Source: Betaproteobacteria bacterium
Lineage (GTDB): Bacteria; Pseudomonadota; Gammaproteobacteria; Burkholderiales; Casimicrobiaceae
Reading direction: 5' to 3'
NCBI GenBank assembly: GCA_016861105.1
Contig: BOKS01000005.1
Location: 186,001-250,000, forward strand
Length of the DNA stretch: 64,000 bases
Position 1 is the first letter of the stretch; each line of letters begins with the position of its first letter. Of the stretch, positions 32,970 through 43,240 are shown in pieces. Made by a program: the position numbers and the translations under genes. The notes under the pieces were generated by a model. That model searched no databases. It was not told where the DNA came from and saw only the letters and a program-made list of their open reading frames with translations.

Positions 32970-35000
32970 ATGACCCGACGTTCCCGCCGAACGCCGTTGC
33001 GCCCCTCCGGCGTCGCGGCCGCAGTGGCCTGCGCGCTGGGCGCGATCCCCGCCGCGCAGGGCTTCGAGTTCTCCCACGGGGAGGTGACGGGCAGCCTCGA
33101 CACGACGGTGTCGGTCGGCGCGCTGTGGCGCACGCAGGGCCGCGACCCCTCGCTGATCGCCATCTCCAACGGCGGCACGTCGCGCGACCCCAATGCGGAC
33201 GACGGCAACCTCAATTACGACAAGGGCGACCTGACGTCCCTCGCCTTCAAGACCACCGTCGACCTGTCCCTCGAGTGGCGCGACTACGGCCTGTTCGTGC
33301 GCGGCACGGCGTTCTACGACGCCGAGGTCGACCGCAAGGACGGCCTCGGGAAACGTGCCCGCGACCGGCTGGTGAGCGACGCGGAGTTCCTCGACGCCTT
33401 CGTGTTCGGGAAGTTCTCCGTCGCCGGCCGCACGCTCAATGCGCGCGCCGGCAACCAGGTGCTGAGCTGGGGCGAGAGCACGTTCATCCCCAACGGCATC
33501 AACGTGCTGAATCCGGTCGACCTTTCGCGCCTGCGCCAGCCTGGTTCGGAGCTCCGGGAGGCCTTCATCCCGACGCCGATGCTCTGGGCATCGCAGGAAC
33601 TGACCGACACCACGACCATCGAAGCGACGTGGATGATCAAGTGGGACAAGACGCGGATCGACCCGCGCGGCGCGTACTTCAGCACCAACGACTTCGTCGT
33701 CGACGACGGCGACCTCGCGTACACCGGCTTCGGGCGCCGCAACGACCAGCACAATCCCGCCGGCGTCTTTCCGGTGACGCCCACCGCGCACCTCGTCGCG
33801 CCGCGCGGCGAGGACCGCAATCCCGACGACAGCGGCCAGTTCGGCGTGGCGCTGCGGCAGTTCGTGCCCGACTGGAACAACACCGAGTTCGGGCTCTTCT
33901 ACGCCAACTACCACAGCCGCACGCCGTACGTCTCCGGCTACCGCGGGGGGCTCACCGCGGCGCAGACGATCTCGCAGAACCTGACGCCGCAGCAGGTCGC
34001 CGCGCTCACGGCCGCACGGATCCCGGCCGTCGCCGCCGGCAGCCCCGCCTGCCGCGCGCTCAACATCCCGACGTTCGGAGCGCTGCACACGCCGGCGAAC
34101 ATCGCGGCGCTCGCGCCGATCGTCGGCGGCGTGGCGAACGCCACCGCCCTGTCGGCGCTCAACGCCACCAACGCGGCGTGCGCGACGGCCGCGGGCCGCG
34201 CGGGGACCTACTTCGTCGAGTATCCGGAGGACATCCACCTGTGGGGCCTCTCGTTCAACACGGCCGGGCCATGGGGCGTCGCGCTGCAGGGCGAATACTC
34301 GTACCGGCCGAACCAGCCGTTGCAGGTGCCCTCCGCCGAGCTGCTGCTGGCGGCGCTGGGGCTCGCCAACCAGCTCACGAGCACCGATCCCGCCACGGCC
34401 GCGGCGGTGCCGTACGGCACCGAGATCTCGGGCTACCGCCGCGTCAAGATGCACCAGCTGCAGATGACGGGCACGAAGGCGTTCGGCCCGACGCTGGGCG
34501 CCGAGCAGTTCATCCTGGTCGGCGAGATCGGCTGGACCCACCTCGACCTGCCGGGCGACCTCAAGTTCGCGGGGCCGGGGTGCCACCTGCCGCAGCCCGG
34601 TTCGTCCGGCAGCTCGGCGTTCAACTCGTTCGACACCGACTGCTTCGCGACGCGCAACTCGTGGGGCTACCGGCTGGTCGGCCGCCTCGACTACCCGAAC
34701 GTGTTCGGCGCGACCGTCTCGCCGCGGCTCGTCTTCTCGCACGACGTCGACGGCGTCGGCCCGACGTTCAACGAGAGCGCCAAGGCGGCCACGATCGGCG
34801 TGAGCGTCAACTACCAGCAGAAGTGGACGGCCGATCTCGCCTACACGAGCTTCTTCGGCGGCCGCACCTACGGCGGCACCGATACGCCGAGCGCGGCGTC
34901 CGGCCCGCTGCCGCCCGGCCAGAGCGCGGACTACGCGAGCAACTCGAACGTGCTGCGCGACCGCGACTTCGTGTCGTTCAGCATCAGCTACGCGTTCTAG
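32970..35000 (+). CDS. DUF1302 family outer-membrane protein
   Basis: 676 residues. A signal peptide (cleavage near [10 protein letters not shown]) precedes a long beta-rich protein ending in an aromatic residue after alternating hydrophobics (SFSISYAF), the classic outer-membrane barrel C-terminus. The N-terminal [25 protein letters not shown] pattern and [24 protein letters not shown] are typical of DUF1302. Start ATG 32970 is supported by GAGGAGAG 6 bases upstream. The next gene is DUF1329 after 28 bases; these two families regularly co-occur with an RND/MMPL protein and a YCF48-like protein, as here. Function is unproven; transport of hydrophobic compounds across the envelope is the usual suggestion. 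Confidence 0.88.
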   Translation: MTRRSRRTPLRPSGVAAAVACALGAIPAAQGFEFSHGEVTGSLDTTVSVGALWRTQGRDPSLIAISNGGTSRDPNADDGNLNYDKGDLTSLAFKTTVDLSLEWRDYGLFVRGTAFYDAEVDRKDGLGKRARDRLVSDAEFLDAFVFGKFSVAGRTLNARAGNQVLSWGESTFIPNGINVLNPVDLSRLRQPGSELREAFIPTPMLWASQELTDTTTIEATWMIKWDKTRIDPRGAYFSTNDFVVDDGDLAYTGFGRRNDQHNPAGVFPVTPTAHLVAPRGEDRNPDDSGQFGVALRQFVPDWNNTEFGLFYANYHSRTPYVSGYRGGLTAAQTISQNLTPQQVAALTAARIPAVAAGSPACRALNIPTFGALHTPANIAALAPIVGGVANATALSALNATNAACATAAGRAGTYFVEYPEDIHLWGLSFNTAGPWGVALQGEYSYRPNQPLQVPSAELLLAALGLANQLTSTDPATAAAVPYGTEISGYRRVKMHQLQMTGTKAFGPTLGAEQFILVGEIGWTHLDLPGDLKFAGPGCHLPQPGSSGSSAFNSFDTDCFATRNSWGYRLVGRLDYPNVFGATVSPRLVFSHDVDGVGPTFNESAKAATIGVSVNYQQKWTADLAYTSFFGGRTYGGTDTPSAASGPLPPGQSADYASNSNVLRDRDFVSFSISYAF

Positions 35001-35028
35001 CGCGCGCCGCGCCGATCAGGAGAGCACG

Positions 35029-36357
35029 ATGAGCAAGAGGGCGATTCGCATCATGGCGGCAGGACTCGCGCTGGGCGTGGCCGGCGCGGCGCTGGCGCAG
35101 GGCCGCACCCCGATGGGCGCCGAGGCCGCCGGAAACGCGGCCGGGACCATCCCGGCGTGGAACGGCGGTCTCGTCGCGCCGCCGGCGGGCTTCACCCCCG
35201 GCGGCCACTATCCGGACCCGTTCGCCGCGGACAAGCCGCTGTTCACGATCACCGGCGCCAACGCCGACCAGTACAAGGCGCAGCTGTCGCCCGGACAGCA
35301 CGCCATGCTGAAGAAGTACCCCACGTGGAAGATGGTCGTCTACCCGACGCGGCGCTCCGCCGCGTATCCGAAGGCCGTCTACGACGAGACCGCCGCCAAC
35401 GCCGGCAAGGCGCGGCTGTCGCCCGGCGGCAACGGCGTCACCGGCGTGCGCGGCGGCCTGCCGTTCCCGGCCCCGAAGGACGGGCTGGAGGCGATCTGGA
35501 ACACGGTACTGCGCTACCGCGGCGACACCTACGCGACCAAGTGGGCGCAGGCCGCGGTCACGCGCGACGGCAGCTACACGCCGGTCGCCTTCGACTACGA
35601 GTACGACTTCCACTACGGCAACCTCACCAAGCCGGAGAAAGACCGCGAGGACAACAAGCTCGCGAACTTCCTGCAGGCCACCACGGCGCCGGCGCGCCTG
35701 GCGGGGCAGATCCTGCTGGTGCACGAGACGGTGGACCAGGTCCGGGAGCCGCGCAGCGCCTGGACCTACAACCCCGGCCAGCGGCGCGTGCGCCTCGCGC
35801 CCAACGTGGCGCACGACAACCCGGGAACGGCCGCCGACGGCCTGCGCACGAGCGACGACTTCGGCATGTGGAACGGCTCCACCGACCGCTACGACTGGAA
35901 GCTGGTCGGCAAGCAGGAGCTCTACGTTCCCTACAACTCCTACCGGATCAGCAGCAACGCGGCGAAGCTGGCGGACGTGCTGAGGCCCGGCCACCTCAAC
36001 CCCGACCTCACCCGCTACGAACTGCACCGCGTCTGGGTCGTCGAGGCGACGCTCAAGCAGGGGACCAGCCACATCTACAAGAAGCGCGTGTTCTACATCG
36101 ACGAGGACAGCTGGATGGTCGTCGTCGTCGACAAGTACGACGCGCGCGACGAGCTGTGGCGCGTGGCCGAGCAGCACTCGATCGTCCTCTACGACGTCCC
36201 GATGATCTACGCCACCGTCGAGGTGCACCACGACCTGCAGTCGGGCCGCTACATCGCGATGGGCCTGCTCAACAACGAGGCGAAGGTCATGGAGCGCATC
36301 AAGCGCGACAAGGCCGACTTCACGCCCGCGGGCCTGCGCGGCATCGGGACGCGCTAG
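35029..36357 (+). CDS. DUF1329 family exported protein (LolA/LolB-like fold predicted)
   Basis: 442 residues. A signal peptide (MSKRAIRIMAAGLALG, cleavage near ALAQG) is followed by GAEAAGNAAGTIPAWNGGL, the conserved DUF1329 opening. Later blocks include GLPFPAPKDGLEAIWN, YNPGQRRVRLAPNVAHDNPG, FGMWNGSTDRYDWKLVGKQELYVPYNSYRI and RRVWVVEATLKQG-type text, all typical. No lipobox was seen. Members are thought to shuttle or bind lipophilic ligands in the periplasm with the DUF1302 partner; this is inference from fold and context. ATG 35029 follows GGAGAGC. Confidence 0.9.
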   Translation: MSKRAIRIMAAGLALGVAGAALAQGRTPMGAEAAGNAAGTIPAWNGGLVAPPAGFTPGGHYPDPFAADKPLFTITGANADQYKAQLSPGQHAMLKKYPTWKMVVYPTRRSAAYPKAVYDETAANAGKARLSPGGNGVTGVRGGLPFPAPKDGLEAIWNTVLRYRGDTYATKWAQAAVTRDGSYTPVAFDYEYDFHYGNLTKPEKDREDNKLANFLQATTAPARLAGQILLVHETVDQVREPRSAWTYNPGQRRVRLAPNVAHDNPGTAADGLRTSDDFGMWNGSTDRYDWKLVGKQELYVPYNSYRISSNAAKLADVLRPGHLNPDLTRYELHRVWVVEATLKQGTSHIYKKRVFYIDEDSWMVVVVDKYDARDELWRVAEQHSIVLYDVPMIYATVEVHHDLQSGRYIAMGLLNNEAKVMERIKRDKADFTPAGLRGIGTR

Positions 36358-36423
36358 CCGCCGGCCGCGGTGCCCCTGCACGGCGGCGTCGCGGTCGGCT
36401 CCCGGTTCCCGGACCCGCGGGCG

Positions 36424-37374
36424 ATGAACTGGCCGGCCGGCATCGTCCTGGCGCTGGCGACCTTCGGGGCCGCGCTCTTCGCGTTCGCGCCGCGGCCGCT
36501 GCCGACGTTCCCGGCGACGGAGGTCGCCGCATCGCGGCTCCTCGTCCTCGGCGTCGCCGCGGCGGGCTCGCGTGCGGTGGGTGTCGGCGAGCGCGGCGTC
36601 GTCGTGCTCTCCGACGACGCCGGCCGGACCTGGCGCACCGCGCGCTCGCCGACGCAGTCGACGCTGACCGACGTGCGCTTCGCCGACGCGAAGCTCGGGA
36701 TCGCCGTCGGCCACGACGAGGTGATCCTGCGCACGGAAGACGGCGGAGAGACGTGGACGCAGGTCCACGCGGCGCCGGACCAGGAGCGGCCGCTGCTCGC
36801 GGTCGCGTTCGTCGACGGCGCGCGCGCCGTGGCCGCCGGCGCCTACGGCGCGTGGCTGGAGAGCCGCGACGCGGGCCGCAGCTGGCAGCGCGGGAAGCCC
36901 TTCGAGGGCGACCCGCACCTGAACGCGCTCGCGCCCGGCCCCGGCGGCGCGCTCGTCGTCGCCGGCGAGGCGGGGTTCTTGGCGCGCTCGGCCGATGGCG
37001 GGCGCAGCTTCGCGCCGCTCGCCTCCCCTTACAGGGGCTCGTACTTCGGCGCGCTGGCGACGCCGGACGGCGGGCTGCTCGTGTACGGGCTGCGCGGCAA
37101 CGCGTACCGGTCGGCGGATGCCGGCGCGAGCTGGACGCGCGTCACGCCCGACGGCGTGCAGGCCACGCTGCTCGGCGGCGCGGCGCTGCCGGACGGACGC
37201 GTGGTGCTCGTCGGCCGCGAAGGCGTCGTCCTCGAGAGCCGCGACCAGGGCCGCTCCTTCGCGGCGACGAAGGGCGCCGACGGCAGGACGCTCGCCGCCG
37301 TCGGCGTGCTGCCCGACGGCACGCGCATCGTCGGCGGGGACGGCGGCGCGGCGCGCGCGGGCGAGCGCGGCTGA
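36424..37374 (+). CDS. YCF48/BNR-like beta-propeller protein
   Basis: 316 residues. A single N-terminal hydrophobic anchor or signal (MNWPAGIVLALATFGAALFAF) is followed by six or more repeats of about 40 residues with the SxDxGxTW Asp-box pattern: SDDAGRTWR, TEDGGETWTQ, SRDAGRSWQ, SADGGRSF, SADAGASWTR and SRDQGRSF. This predicts a beta-propeller on the periplasmic side. An in-frame GTG at 36370 would add 18 residues without features, so ATG 36424 was preferred. It lies between DUF1329 and the RND protein and is likely an accessory of that exporter. Confidence 0.83.
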   Translation: MNWPAGIVLALATFGAALFAFAPRPLPTFPATEVAASRLLVLGVAAAGSRAVGVGERGVVVLSDDAGRTWRTARSPTQSTLTDVRFADAKLGIAVGHDEVILRTEDGGETWTQVHAAPDQERPLLAVAFVDGARAVAAGAYGAWLESRDAGRSWQRGKPFEGDPHLNALAPGPGGALVVAGEAGFLARSADGGRSFAPLASPYRGSYFGALATPDGGLLVYGLRGNAYRSADAGASWTRVTPDGVQATLLGGAALPDGRVVLVGREGVVLESRDQGRSFAATKGADGRTLAAVGVLPDGTRIVGGDGGAARAGERG

Positions 37375-37394
37375 CCGGACGCGGCGGGACGGCG

Positions 37395-39767
37395 ATGGCG
37401 CGACCACGGGCAGCGTTCGACCGGTTCGTCGCCGCCCTCGCCCACGCGATCTTCGTCCGGCGCGTGCCGCTGCTCGCCGCCTTCGCGGTCGTCACGGCCC
37501 TGCTCGTGGCGTCGGCCACCACCCTGCGCGTGGACGCGGGCTTCAACAAGATGGTGCCGCTCGGGCACGAGTACATGCGCACGTTCACGGCCTACCAGAA
37601 GGTGTTCGGCGGCGCGAACCGCGTGCTGGTCGCGCTGCGCGTGCGCGGCGAGGGCGACATCTACACGGCGGACTTCATGCGCTCGCTCAGGGAGGCCACC
37701 GACGACGTGTTCTTCATCCCCGGCGTCGACCGCGCGACCGTGACGTCGCTGTTCACGCCGAACGTGCGCTTCATCGAGGTCGTCGAGGAAGGGTTCGCCG
37801 GCGGGAACGTCGTGCCCGCCACCTTCCGCGGCACGGCGGACGACCTCGCCGTCGTGCGCGAGAACGTGCTGAAGTCGGGCAGCGTGGGGCGGCTGGTGGC
37901 CAACGACTTCCGCGGCGCGCTGATCCGCGCCGAGCTGCTGGAGGTGGACCCCGGGTCGGGCGCGAGGCTCGACTACCGCGCCGTCGCCGAGCGGCTCGAG
38001 GCCGTGCGGGCGAAGTACCAGGCGCAGGGCGTCGACGTGCACGTCATCGGGTTCGCCAAGGCGGTCGGCGACATCACCGAGGGCGCGATCGGCGTGCTCG
38101 CGTTCTTCGGGCTCGCGTTCCTGATCACCGCGCTGCTGCTCTGGTGGTACACGCGCTCGCTGCCGCTGACCGCGATCGCGCTGGTCTGCGCGCTGATGCC
38201 GGTCGTCTGGCTGCTCGGCGTACTTCCGCTGCTCGGCTACGGCATCGACCCGATGTCGATCCTCGTGCCCTTCCTCATCTTCTCCATCGGCGTCTCGCAC
38301 GCGGTGCAGATGACCAACGTCTGGGCGGACGAGGTCGCCGCCGGCGCCGACCGGCTGCACGCGGCGCGCGCCGCGTTCCTCAAGCTGTTCGTACCGGGGA
38401 CCGTCGCGCTGGTCTGCAACGCGCTCGGCTTCCTGGTGATCATGCACATCAGGATCGACGTCGTGCGCGAGCTGGGGATCACGGCGAGCGTCGGCGTGGC
38501 GCTGATGATCGTGACCAACAAGGTGCTGCTGCCGATCCTGCTGTCCTGGCTGCCGGCGCCGGCCGCGCCGCGGCCCACGGCCAGCCCTCGCGTCGAGCGG
38601 CTCTGGTGGTCGATCTCCCGCTTCACCGAGCGGCGCGTCGCGCTCGTCGCGCTGCTCGCCGCCGGCGCGCTGCTCGCCGCCGGCAGCATGAAGGCGCGCG
38701 AGCTGCGCACCGGCGACCTCGGCAAGGGCATCCCCGAACTGCACGACGGGTCGCGCTACAACCGCGACAACGCCGCGATCGTCGACAACTTCTCGATCGG
38801 CGTCGACGTGCTGTCGGTGATCGTCCAGACCCGGGACATCGACGGCGCGTGCACCGACTTCGCCGTGATGGACGCCGTCGACCGCTTCGACTTCCACATG
38901 CGCAACGTCCACGGCGTGCAGTCGGTGCTCTCGCTGCCCGGCGTGGCGAAGGTGGTCAACGCCGGATGGAACGAGGGCAGCCCCGACTGGCGCGCGCTGT
39001 CGCGCAACCCCGACGTGCTGGCGCAGTCGGTGACGCCGATCGACACGGCGACGGGGCTCCTCAACACCGACTGCAGCGCGATGCAGGTGCTGGTGTTCAC
39101 GCGCGACCACCAGGGCACGACCATCGCGCACATCGTGCGCGAGGTGAAGCGCTTCGCCGCCGCGAACGCCACGCCGAACGTGGAGTTCCGGCTCGCCAGC
39201 GGCAACGTCGGCGTGATGGCGGCGACCAACGAGGCGGTCGACGCGGCCGAGGTCACGATGCTGCTCGCGCTGTTCGGCGCGATCATCCTGCTGTGTCTCG
39301 TCACGTTCCGGTCCGTCGCCGCCGTGCTGTGCATCATCCTGCCGCTGACGCTCGTGTCGATCCTGTGCAACGCGCTGATGGCGACGCTGGGCATCGGGCT
39401 CAAGGTCTCGACGCTGCCGGTGATCGCCCTCGGCGTCGGCGTCGGCGTCGACTACGGGATCTACCTCTACGAACGGATGAAGCACGAGCTGGAGGACCGC
39501 GGCGCCCCGCTGCGCGAGGCGTTCCACGAGGCGCTGCGCAGCCGCGGCACGGCCGCGGTGTTCACCGCCCTCACGATGGGCATCGGCGTCGGGACCTGGA
39601 CGTTCTCGGCGCTCAAGTTCCAGGCCGACATGGGCCTGCTGCTCGCGTTCATGTTCGTGGTCAACATGCTCGGCGCGATCTTCGTCCTGCCGGCCCTGGC
39701 GGCTTTCCTGCTGCGGCCCGCGCCTCGTCCGCAGGGCGAGGCGCCGCTCCCCGCGCGCGCGCCTTGA
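37395..39767 (+). CDS. RND/MMPL family transporter
   Basis: 790 residues in two similar halves. Each has one helix, a large periplasmic loop and a cluster of five helices, i.e. about twelve helices in total (helix 1 about 24-42, cluster about 225-390, helix 7 about 415-432, cluster about 620-775). Helices such as SILVPFLIFSIGVSHAVQMT and VIALGVGVGVDYGIYLYERM contain the polar and acidic residues of the MMPL/HpnN-like subgroup. The C-terminus is Pro/Ala-rich. ATG 37395 is 20 bases after the YCF48 gene. No membrane-fusion protein or TolC-type channel is adjacent, so the DUF1302 and DUF1329 proteins may serve as its envelope partners. Confidence 0.9.
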   Translation: MARPRAAFDRFVAALAHAIFVRRVPLLAAFAVVTALLVASATTLRVDAGFNKMVPLGHEYMRTFTAYQKVFGGANRVLVALRVRGEGDIYTADFMRSLREATDDVFFIPGVDRATVTSLFTPNVRFIEVVEEGFAGGNVVPATFRGTADDLAVVRENVLKSGSVGRLVANDFRGALIRAELLEVDPGSGARLDYRAVAERLEAVRAKYQAQGVDVHVIGFAKAVGDITEGAIGVLAFFGLAFLITALLLWWYTRSLPLTAIALVCALMPVVWLLGVLPLLGYGIDPMSILVPFLIFSIGVSHAVQMTNVWADEVAAGADRLHAARAAFLKLFVPGTVALVCNALGFLVIMHIRIDVVRELGITASVGVALMIVTNKVLLPILLSWLPAPAAPRPTASPRVERLWWSISRFTERRVALVALLAAGALLAAGSMKARELRTGDLGKGIPELHDGSRYNRDNAAIVDNFSIGVDVLSVIVQTRDIDGACTDFAVMDAVDRFDFHMRNVHGVQSVLSLPGVAKVVNAGWNEGSPDWRALSRNPDVLAQSVTPIDTATGLLNTDCSAMQVLVFTRDHQGTTIAHIVREVKRFAAANATPNVEFRLASGNVGVMAATNEAVDAAEVTMLLALFGAIILLCLVTFRSVAAVLCIILPLTLVSILCNALMATLGIGLKVSTLPVIALGVGVGVDYGIYLYERMKHELEDRGAPLREAFHEALRSRGTAAVFTALTMGIGVGTWTFSALKFQADMGLLLAFMFVVNMLGAIFVLPALAAFLLRPAPRPQGEAPLPARAP

Positions 39768-39795
39768 TCCTGCGCAGTGCCCCGCGTGGCGGCGA

Positions 39796-39804
39796 TGCTA
39801 GAAT
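39796..39804 (+). promoter_or_regulatory. Extended -10 promoter for the UPF0114 gene
   Basis: TG-C-TAGAAT is an extended -10 with a five-of-six hexamer, 35 bases before ATG 39840. It marks the end of the envelope cluster and the start of a new transcript. Confidence 0.5.
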
Positions 39805-39839
39805 CGCCCGCCGTTCTCCCCTCCGCAGTCCGCCCCCCG

Positions 39840-40475
39840 ATGCCGACGACGCCCGACCCGCTTTCGCTCGCGAGCGCGAGGATGAGGCCGCTGCCGCACC
39901 TCATCTTCATGAGCCGGTGGCTGCAGCTGCCGCTGTACCTCGGCCTCATCGTCGCGCAGGGCGTCTACGTGTGGCACTTCTGGGTCGAGCTCGTGCACCT
40001 CGTCGAGGCCGTGTTCGGCAACGCGGAGGCGATGGAGGCGATCGTGACGGCCGTGACCCCGCCGGGGCAGGCGGGCTCGGCGGTGAAGATGCCGTCGGAG
40101 ACGGTGATCATGCTCGTGGTGCTCGGCCTGATCGACGTCGTCATGATCAGCAACCTGCTGATCATGGTGATCGTCGGCGGCTACGAGACGTTCGTCTCGC
40201 GCATGCGCCTCGAAGGACACCCGGACCAGCCCGAGTGGCTGTCGCACGTGAACGCGAGCGTGCTGAAGGTCAAGCTCGCCACCGCCATCATCGGCATCTC
40301 GTCGATCCACCTGCTGAAGTCGTTCATCAACGCGCAGGCCTACGACGAGAAGACGCTGCTCTGGCAGACGGCGATCCACATCACGTTCCTGCTCTCCGCG
40401 ATGGCGATCGCGGCCACCGATCGCCTGATGCCCGCCGCGGCCGGGCGCAGGCACGGCGCGCAGGTCCCCCACTGA
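39840..40475 (+). CDS. UPF0114 (YqhA-like) membrane protein
   Basis: 211 residues with four hydrophobic segments (about 25-45, 79-105, 140-160, 178-195). The stretch [18 protein letters not shown] and the later [17 protein letters not shown] and [11 protein letters not shown] match the UPF0114/TIGR00645 family, whose function is unknown. ATG 39840 is chosen over an upstream in-frame ATG because it follows the extended -10 box and begins the conserved region. Fumarase follows after 37 bases and may be co-transcribed. Confidence 0.85.
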   Translation: MPTTPDPLSLASARMRPLPHLIFMSRWLQLPLYLGLIVAQGVYVWHFWVELVHLVEAVFGNAEAMEAIVTAVTPPGQAGSAVKMPSETVIMLVVLGLIDVVMISNLLIMVIVGGYETFVSRMRLEGHPDQPEWLSHVNASVLKVKLATAIIGISSIHLLKSFINAQAYDEKTLLWQTAIHITFLLSAMAIAATDRLMPAAAGRRHGAQVPH

Positions 40476-40512
40476 CCACGGGCGTGCCGCGCCGCGCCCT
40501 CGGAGCACCGCC

Positions 40513-42027
40513 ATGACCACGATCCGCCAGGACGACTTCGTCGCCAGCGTCGCCGACGCGTTCCAGTTCATCAGCTACTACCACCCGGCCGACTACGTCC
40601 GCGCGCTCGCGCAGGCCTACGAGCGCGAGGCCTCGCCGGCGGCGAAGGACGCGATGGCGCAGATCCTCATCAACTCGCGGATGTCCGCCGAGGGGCACCG
40701 GCCGATGTGCCAGGACACCGGCATCGCCATCGCGTTCGTCCGCGTGGGCATGGACGTGCGCTGGGACGCGAAGCTCTCGCTGCAGCAGATGGTCGACGAG
40801 GGCGTGCGCCGCGCCTACACCGACAGGGACAACCCGCTGCGCGCCTCGGTGCTGGCCGACCCCGACGGCACGCGGACCAACACGAAGGACAACACGCCCG
40901 CGGTCGTGCACGTCGAGCTCGTTCCCGGCGACGAGGTCGAGGTCATCGTGGCCGCGAAGGGCGGCGGGTCGGAGAACAAGTCGAAGTTCGCCTGCCTGCT
41001 GCCCAGCGACAGCATCGTCGACTGGGTGCTCTCCGTCGTGCCGACGATGGGCGCGGACTGGTGCCCGCCCGGCATCCTGTCGCTGGGCGTCGGCGGAACG
41101 CCCGAGAAGGCGATGCTGCTCGCGAAGTGGGGCATGATGGACCCGATCGACATGCAGCAGCTGCTCGCCCGCGGCCCGTCGAGCCACGCGGAGGAGTTGC
41201 GCATCGAGCTCTACGAGAAGGTCAACGCGCTGGGCATCGGCGCGCAGGGCCTGGGCGGGCTCACCACGGTGCTCGACGTCAAGGTCGCCGACTGGCCGAC
41301 GCACGCCGCTTCCAAGCCGGTCGCGCTGCTGCCCAACTGCGCAGCGACGCGCCACGCGCACTTCGTGCTCGACGGCTCGGGGCCGGCGCGCCTCGCGCCG
41401 CCTTCGCTCGACGACTGGCCGAAGCTCGCGCTCGACTTCGGCGCGAGCCGCCGCGTCGACCTCGACACGCTGACGCGCGCGGACATCGCCGCGTGGAAGG
41501 CGGGCGACCGCCTGCTGCTCAGCGGCAGGCTGCTGACGGGGCGCGACGCCGCGCACAAGCGCCTCACCGAGATGCTCGCGCGCGGCGAGACGCTCCCGGT
41601 CGACTTCCGCGACCGCTTCATCTACTACGTCGGCCCGGTCGACGCGGTCCGCGACGAGGCGGTGGGGCCCGCCGGGCCCACGACCTCCTCGCGCATGGAC
41701 AGGTTCACCGAGACGATGCTGGCGCAGACGGGCCTGATCGGGATGGTGGGCAAGTCGGAGCGCGGTCCCGCAGCGGTGGAGGCGATCCGCAGGCACGGCG
41801 CCGTCTACTGCATCGCCGTGGGCGGCGCAGCGTACCTCGTGTCGAAGGCGATCAAGCGCTCGAAGGTGCTCGCCTTCGGCGACCTCGGCATGGAGGCGAT
41901 CTACGAGTTCGAGGTGCAGGACATGCCGGTGATCGTCGCCGTCGACGCGCAGGGCGCTTCCGTGCACCGGAGCGGTCCGGCCGAGTGGCGCGCGCGCATC
42001 GGCCGAATTCCCGTCGCCGTCGCGTGA
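40513..42027 (+). CDS. Fumarate hydratase, class I (iron-sulfur)
   Basis: Interconverts fumarate and malate in the TCA cycle using a [4Fe-4S] cluster. 504 residues. Likely cluster ligands are Cys66 (in RPMCQDTG), Cys184 (in DWCPPGILS) and Cys276 (in LLPNCAATRHAH); their spacing of 118 and 92 matches E. coli FumA. Other blocks are GGGSENKSKFACLLPSD, QGLGGLTTVLDVK and SSRMDRFTETMLAQTGLIGMVGK, all typical. Oxygen-sensitive class I enzymes are usual in this group. A CGGAGCA ribosome binding site precedes ATG 40513. Confidence 0.95.
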   Translation: MTTIRQDDFVASVADAFQFISYYHPADYVRALAQAYEREASPAAKDAMAQILINSRMSAEGHRPMCQDTGIAIAFVRVGMDVRWDAKLSLQQMVDEGVRRAYTDRDNPLRASVLADPDGTRTNTKDNTPAVVHVELVPGDEVEVIVAAKGGGSENKSKFACLLPSDSIVDWVLSVVPTMGADWCPPGILSLGVGGTPEKAMLLAKWGMMDPIDMQQLLARGPSSHAEELRIELYEKVNALGIGAQGLGGLTTVLDVKVADWPTHAASKPVALLPNCAATRHAHFVLDGSGPARLAPPSLDDWPKLALDFGASRRVDLDTLTRADIAAWKAGDRLLLSGRLLTGRDAAHKRLTEMLARGETLPVDFRDRFIYYVGPVDAVRDEAVGPAGPTTSSRMDRFTETMLAQTGLIGMVGKSERGPAAVEAIRRHGAVYCIAVGGAAYLVSKAIKRSKVLAFGDLGMEAIYEFEVQDMPVIVAVDAQGASVHRSGPAEWRARIGRIPVAVA

Positions 42028-42280
42028 GCGCCGCCGGCCGCGCGGCGGGGCCGCCACCCGTCGCCAGCGCGGCCGCGGCAAGCGAGTTCGCGTCCGCCCT
42101 CCGCGCGTAAACCCCGTACCGGATGGGCGGCGCGGAGGGCTCGTGCGGCACGGTGTATCCTTCGCGGACGCCGGAGCTTCGCGACCCCGCGGGCGCGTCC
42201 GCGTCGCACGGCGCGCCCCGCGCGCGCCGGGACGCCCGCTCTCGACCGGCTCGAAGAGGCCGCCCCCAGCACGCCACCAC

Positions 42281-43240
42281 GTGGAGCCTGTGCCCGACGC
42301 TTTCCGGACACGCCGGCGGGGCCTTTCCGCCGTCGCCGGCCGTCCCGGTCCCTGCGCTTCCCGCAGCCGCGCTGCCGCGCTCGCCCTCGCGGCAGCGGTC
42401 GCGCTCCCCGCGGGTGCCCAGTCCGCGCGCCTGCTCGTCGTGCAGTCGGCGGACTCGCCGCGCCTCGTCCGCACGCTGGCCGCGCTGCGCGAGCGCTCGC
42501 CGCTCCCCGTCGACGTGGTTCCGCTGCCGCACGACGCCCACGAGCTGAGCCGCGAGTGGTCGCGCAGCGGCCGCGGCAGCGTGCTCGTCGCGCTCGGCCC
42601 GCGCGCGAGCGACGCCGTCGTCGAGGTCGGGCTCGGCGGGGCGGCCGTCCACTGCCTCGCCGGCGCCGACGCGTTGCGCGCGGGGCTCCCGGCCGTGCCG
42701 TCGGAGGTCCCGGTCGACCAGCAGGCCGCGTGGCTCGGACGGCTGCTGCCGCGCGCGCGCACCGTCGGCCTGCTCTACGACCCGGCGATCAACACGCGCC
42801 GCGCCGAAGCGCACGCCGCCGGGCTCGCGCTCGCCGGCTACCGCACGCTGCAGCAGCCCGTCGCGTCGCCCGCCGACCTGCCGCACGGGCTCGAGCGGCT
42901 CGCGGGCCGGGCCGACGTGCTGCTCGCGCTGCCCGACGGCACCGTCTACACCCACGAGTCCTCGCGCGGCCTGCTGCTCTACAGCTTCCGCAAGCGCATT
43001 CCGCTCGTGGGCCCCGGCGAGCAGTGGGTGAAGCGCGGCGCGCTCTACGCGCTCGACTGGGACTACGCCGACGTCGGCGCGGCGTGCGCCGCGCTCGCCG
43101 CGCGCGAGTCGAACCCGCGTGCGCCCGCCGCGGTGGCGCAGCCGCGCATCCGCGTGTCGGTGAACACGAAGAGCGCGGGCCACTTCGGCGTCGCGTGGCC
43201 CGACGACCTGCTGCGGCTGGTCGACGCGCGCCATGAATGA
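42281..43240 (+). CDS. Orphan ABC-type periplasmic binding protein (ABC_sub_bind-like)
   Basis: About 319 residues from GTG 42281; GTG 42290 is an alternative and neither has a strong ribosome binding site. A signal sequence (AALALAAAVALPAGAQSA) precedes a two-lobe binding-protein fold of the ABC_sub_bind/TrpX type: repeated LVALGPRASDAVV, RARTVGLLYDPAINTRRA and DVLLALPDGTVYT, then KRIPLVGPGEQWVKRGALYALDWDY. No permease or ATPase gene is nearby. The last 8 bases overlap the start of the GGDEF-EAL gene, so the two proteins are made together and this one probably senses a ligand for it. The ligand is unknown. Confidence 0.8.
   Translation: MEPVPDAFRTRRRGLSAVAGRPGPCASRSRAAALALAAAVALPAGAQSARLLVVQSADSPRLVRTLAALRERSPLPVDVVPLPHDAHELSREWSRSGRGSVLVALGPRASDAVVEVGLGGAAVHCLAGADALRAGLPAVPSEVPVDQQAAWLGRLLPRARTVGLLYDPAINTRRAEAHAAGLALAGYRTLQQPVASPADLPHGLERLAGRADVLLALPDGTVYTHESSRGLLLYSFRKRIPLVGPGEQWVKRGALYALDWDYADVGAACAALAARESNPRAPAAVAQPRIRVSVNTKSAGHFGVAWPDDLLRLVDARHE

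Noticed and set aside
36370-36423. Upstream GTG start for the YCF48-like gene
   Set aside because: The 18 added residues have no feature, and the signal anchor begins at ATG 36424.
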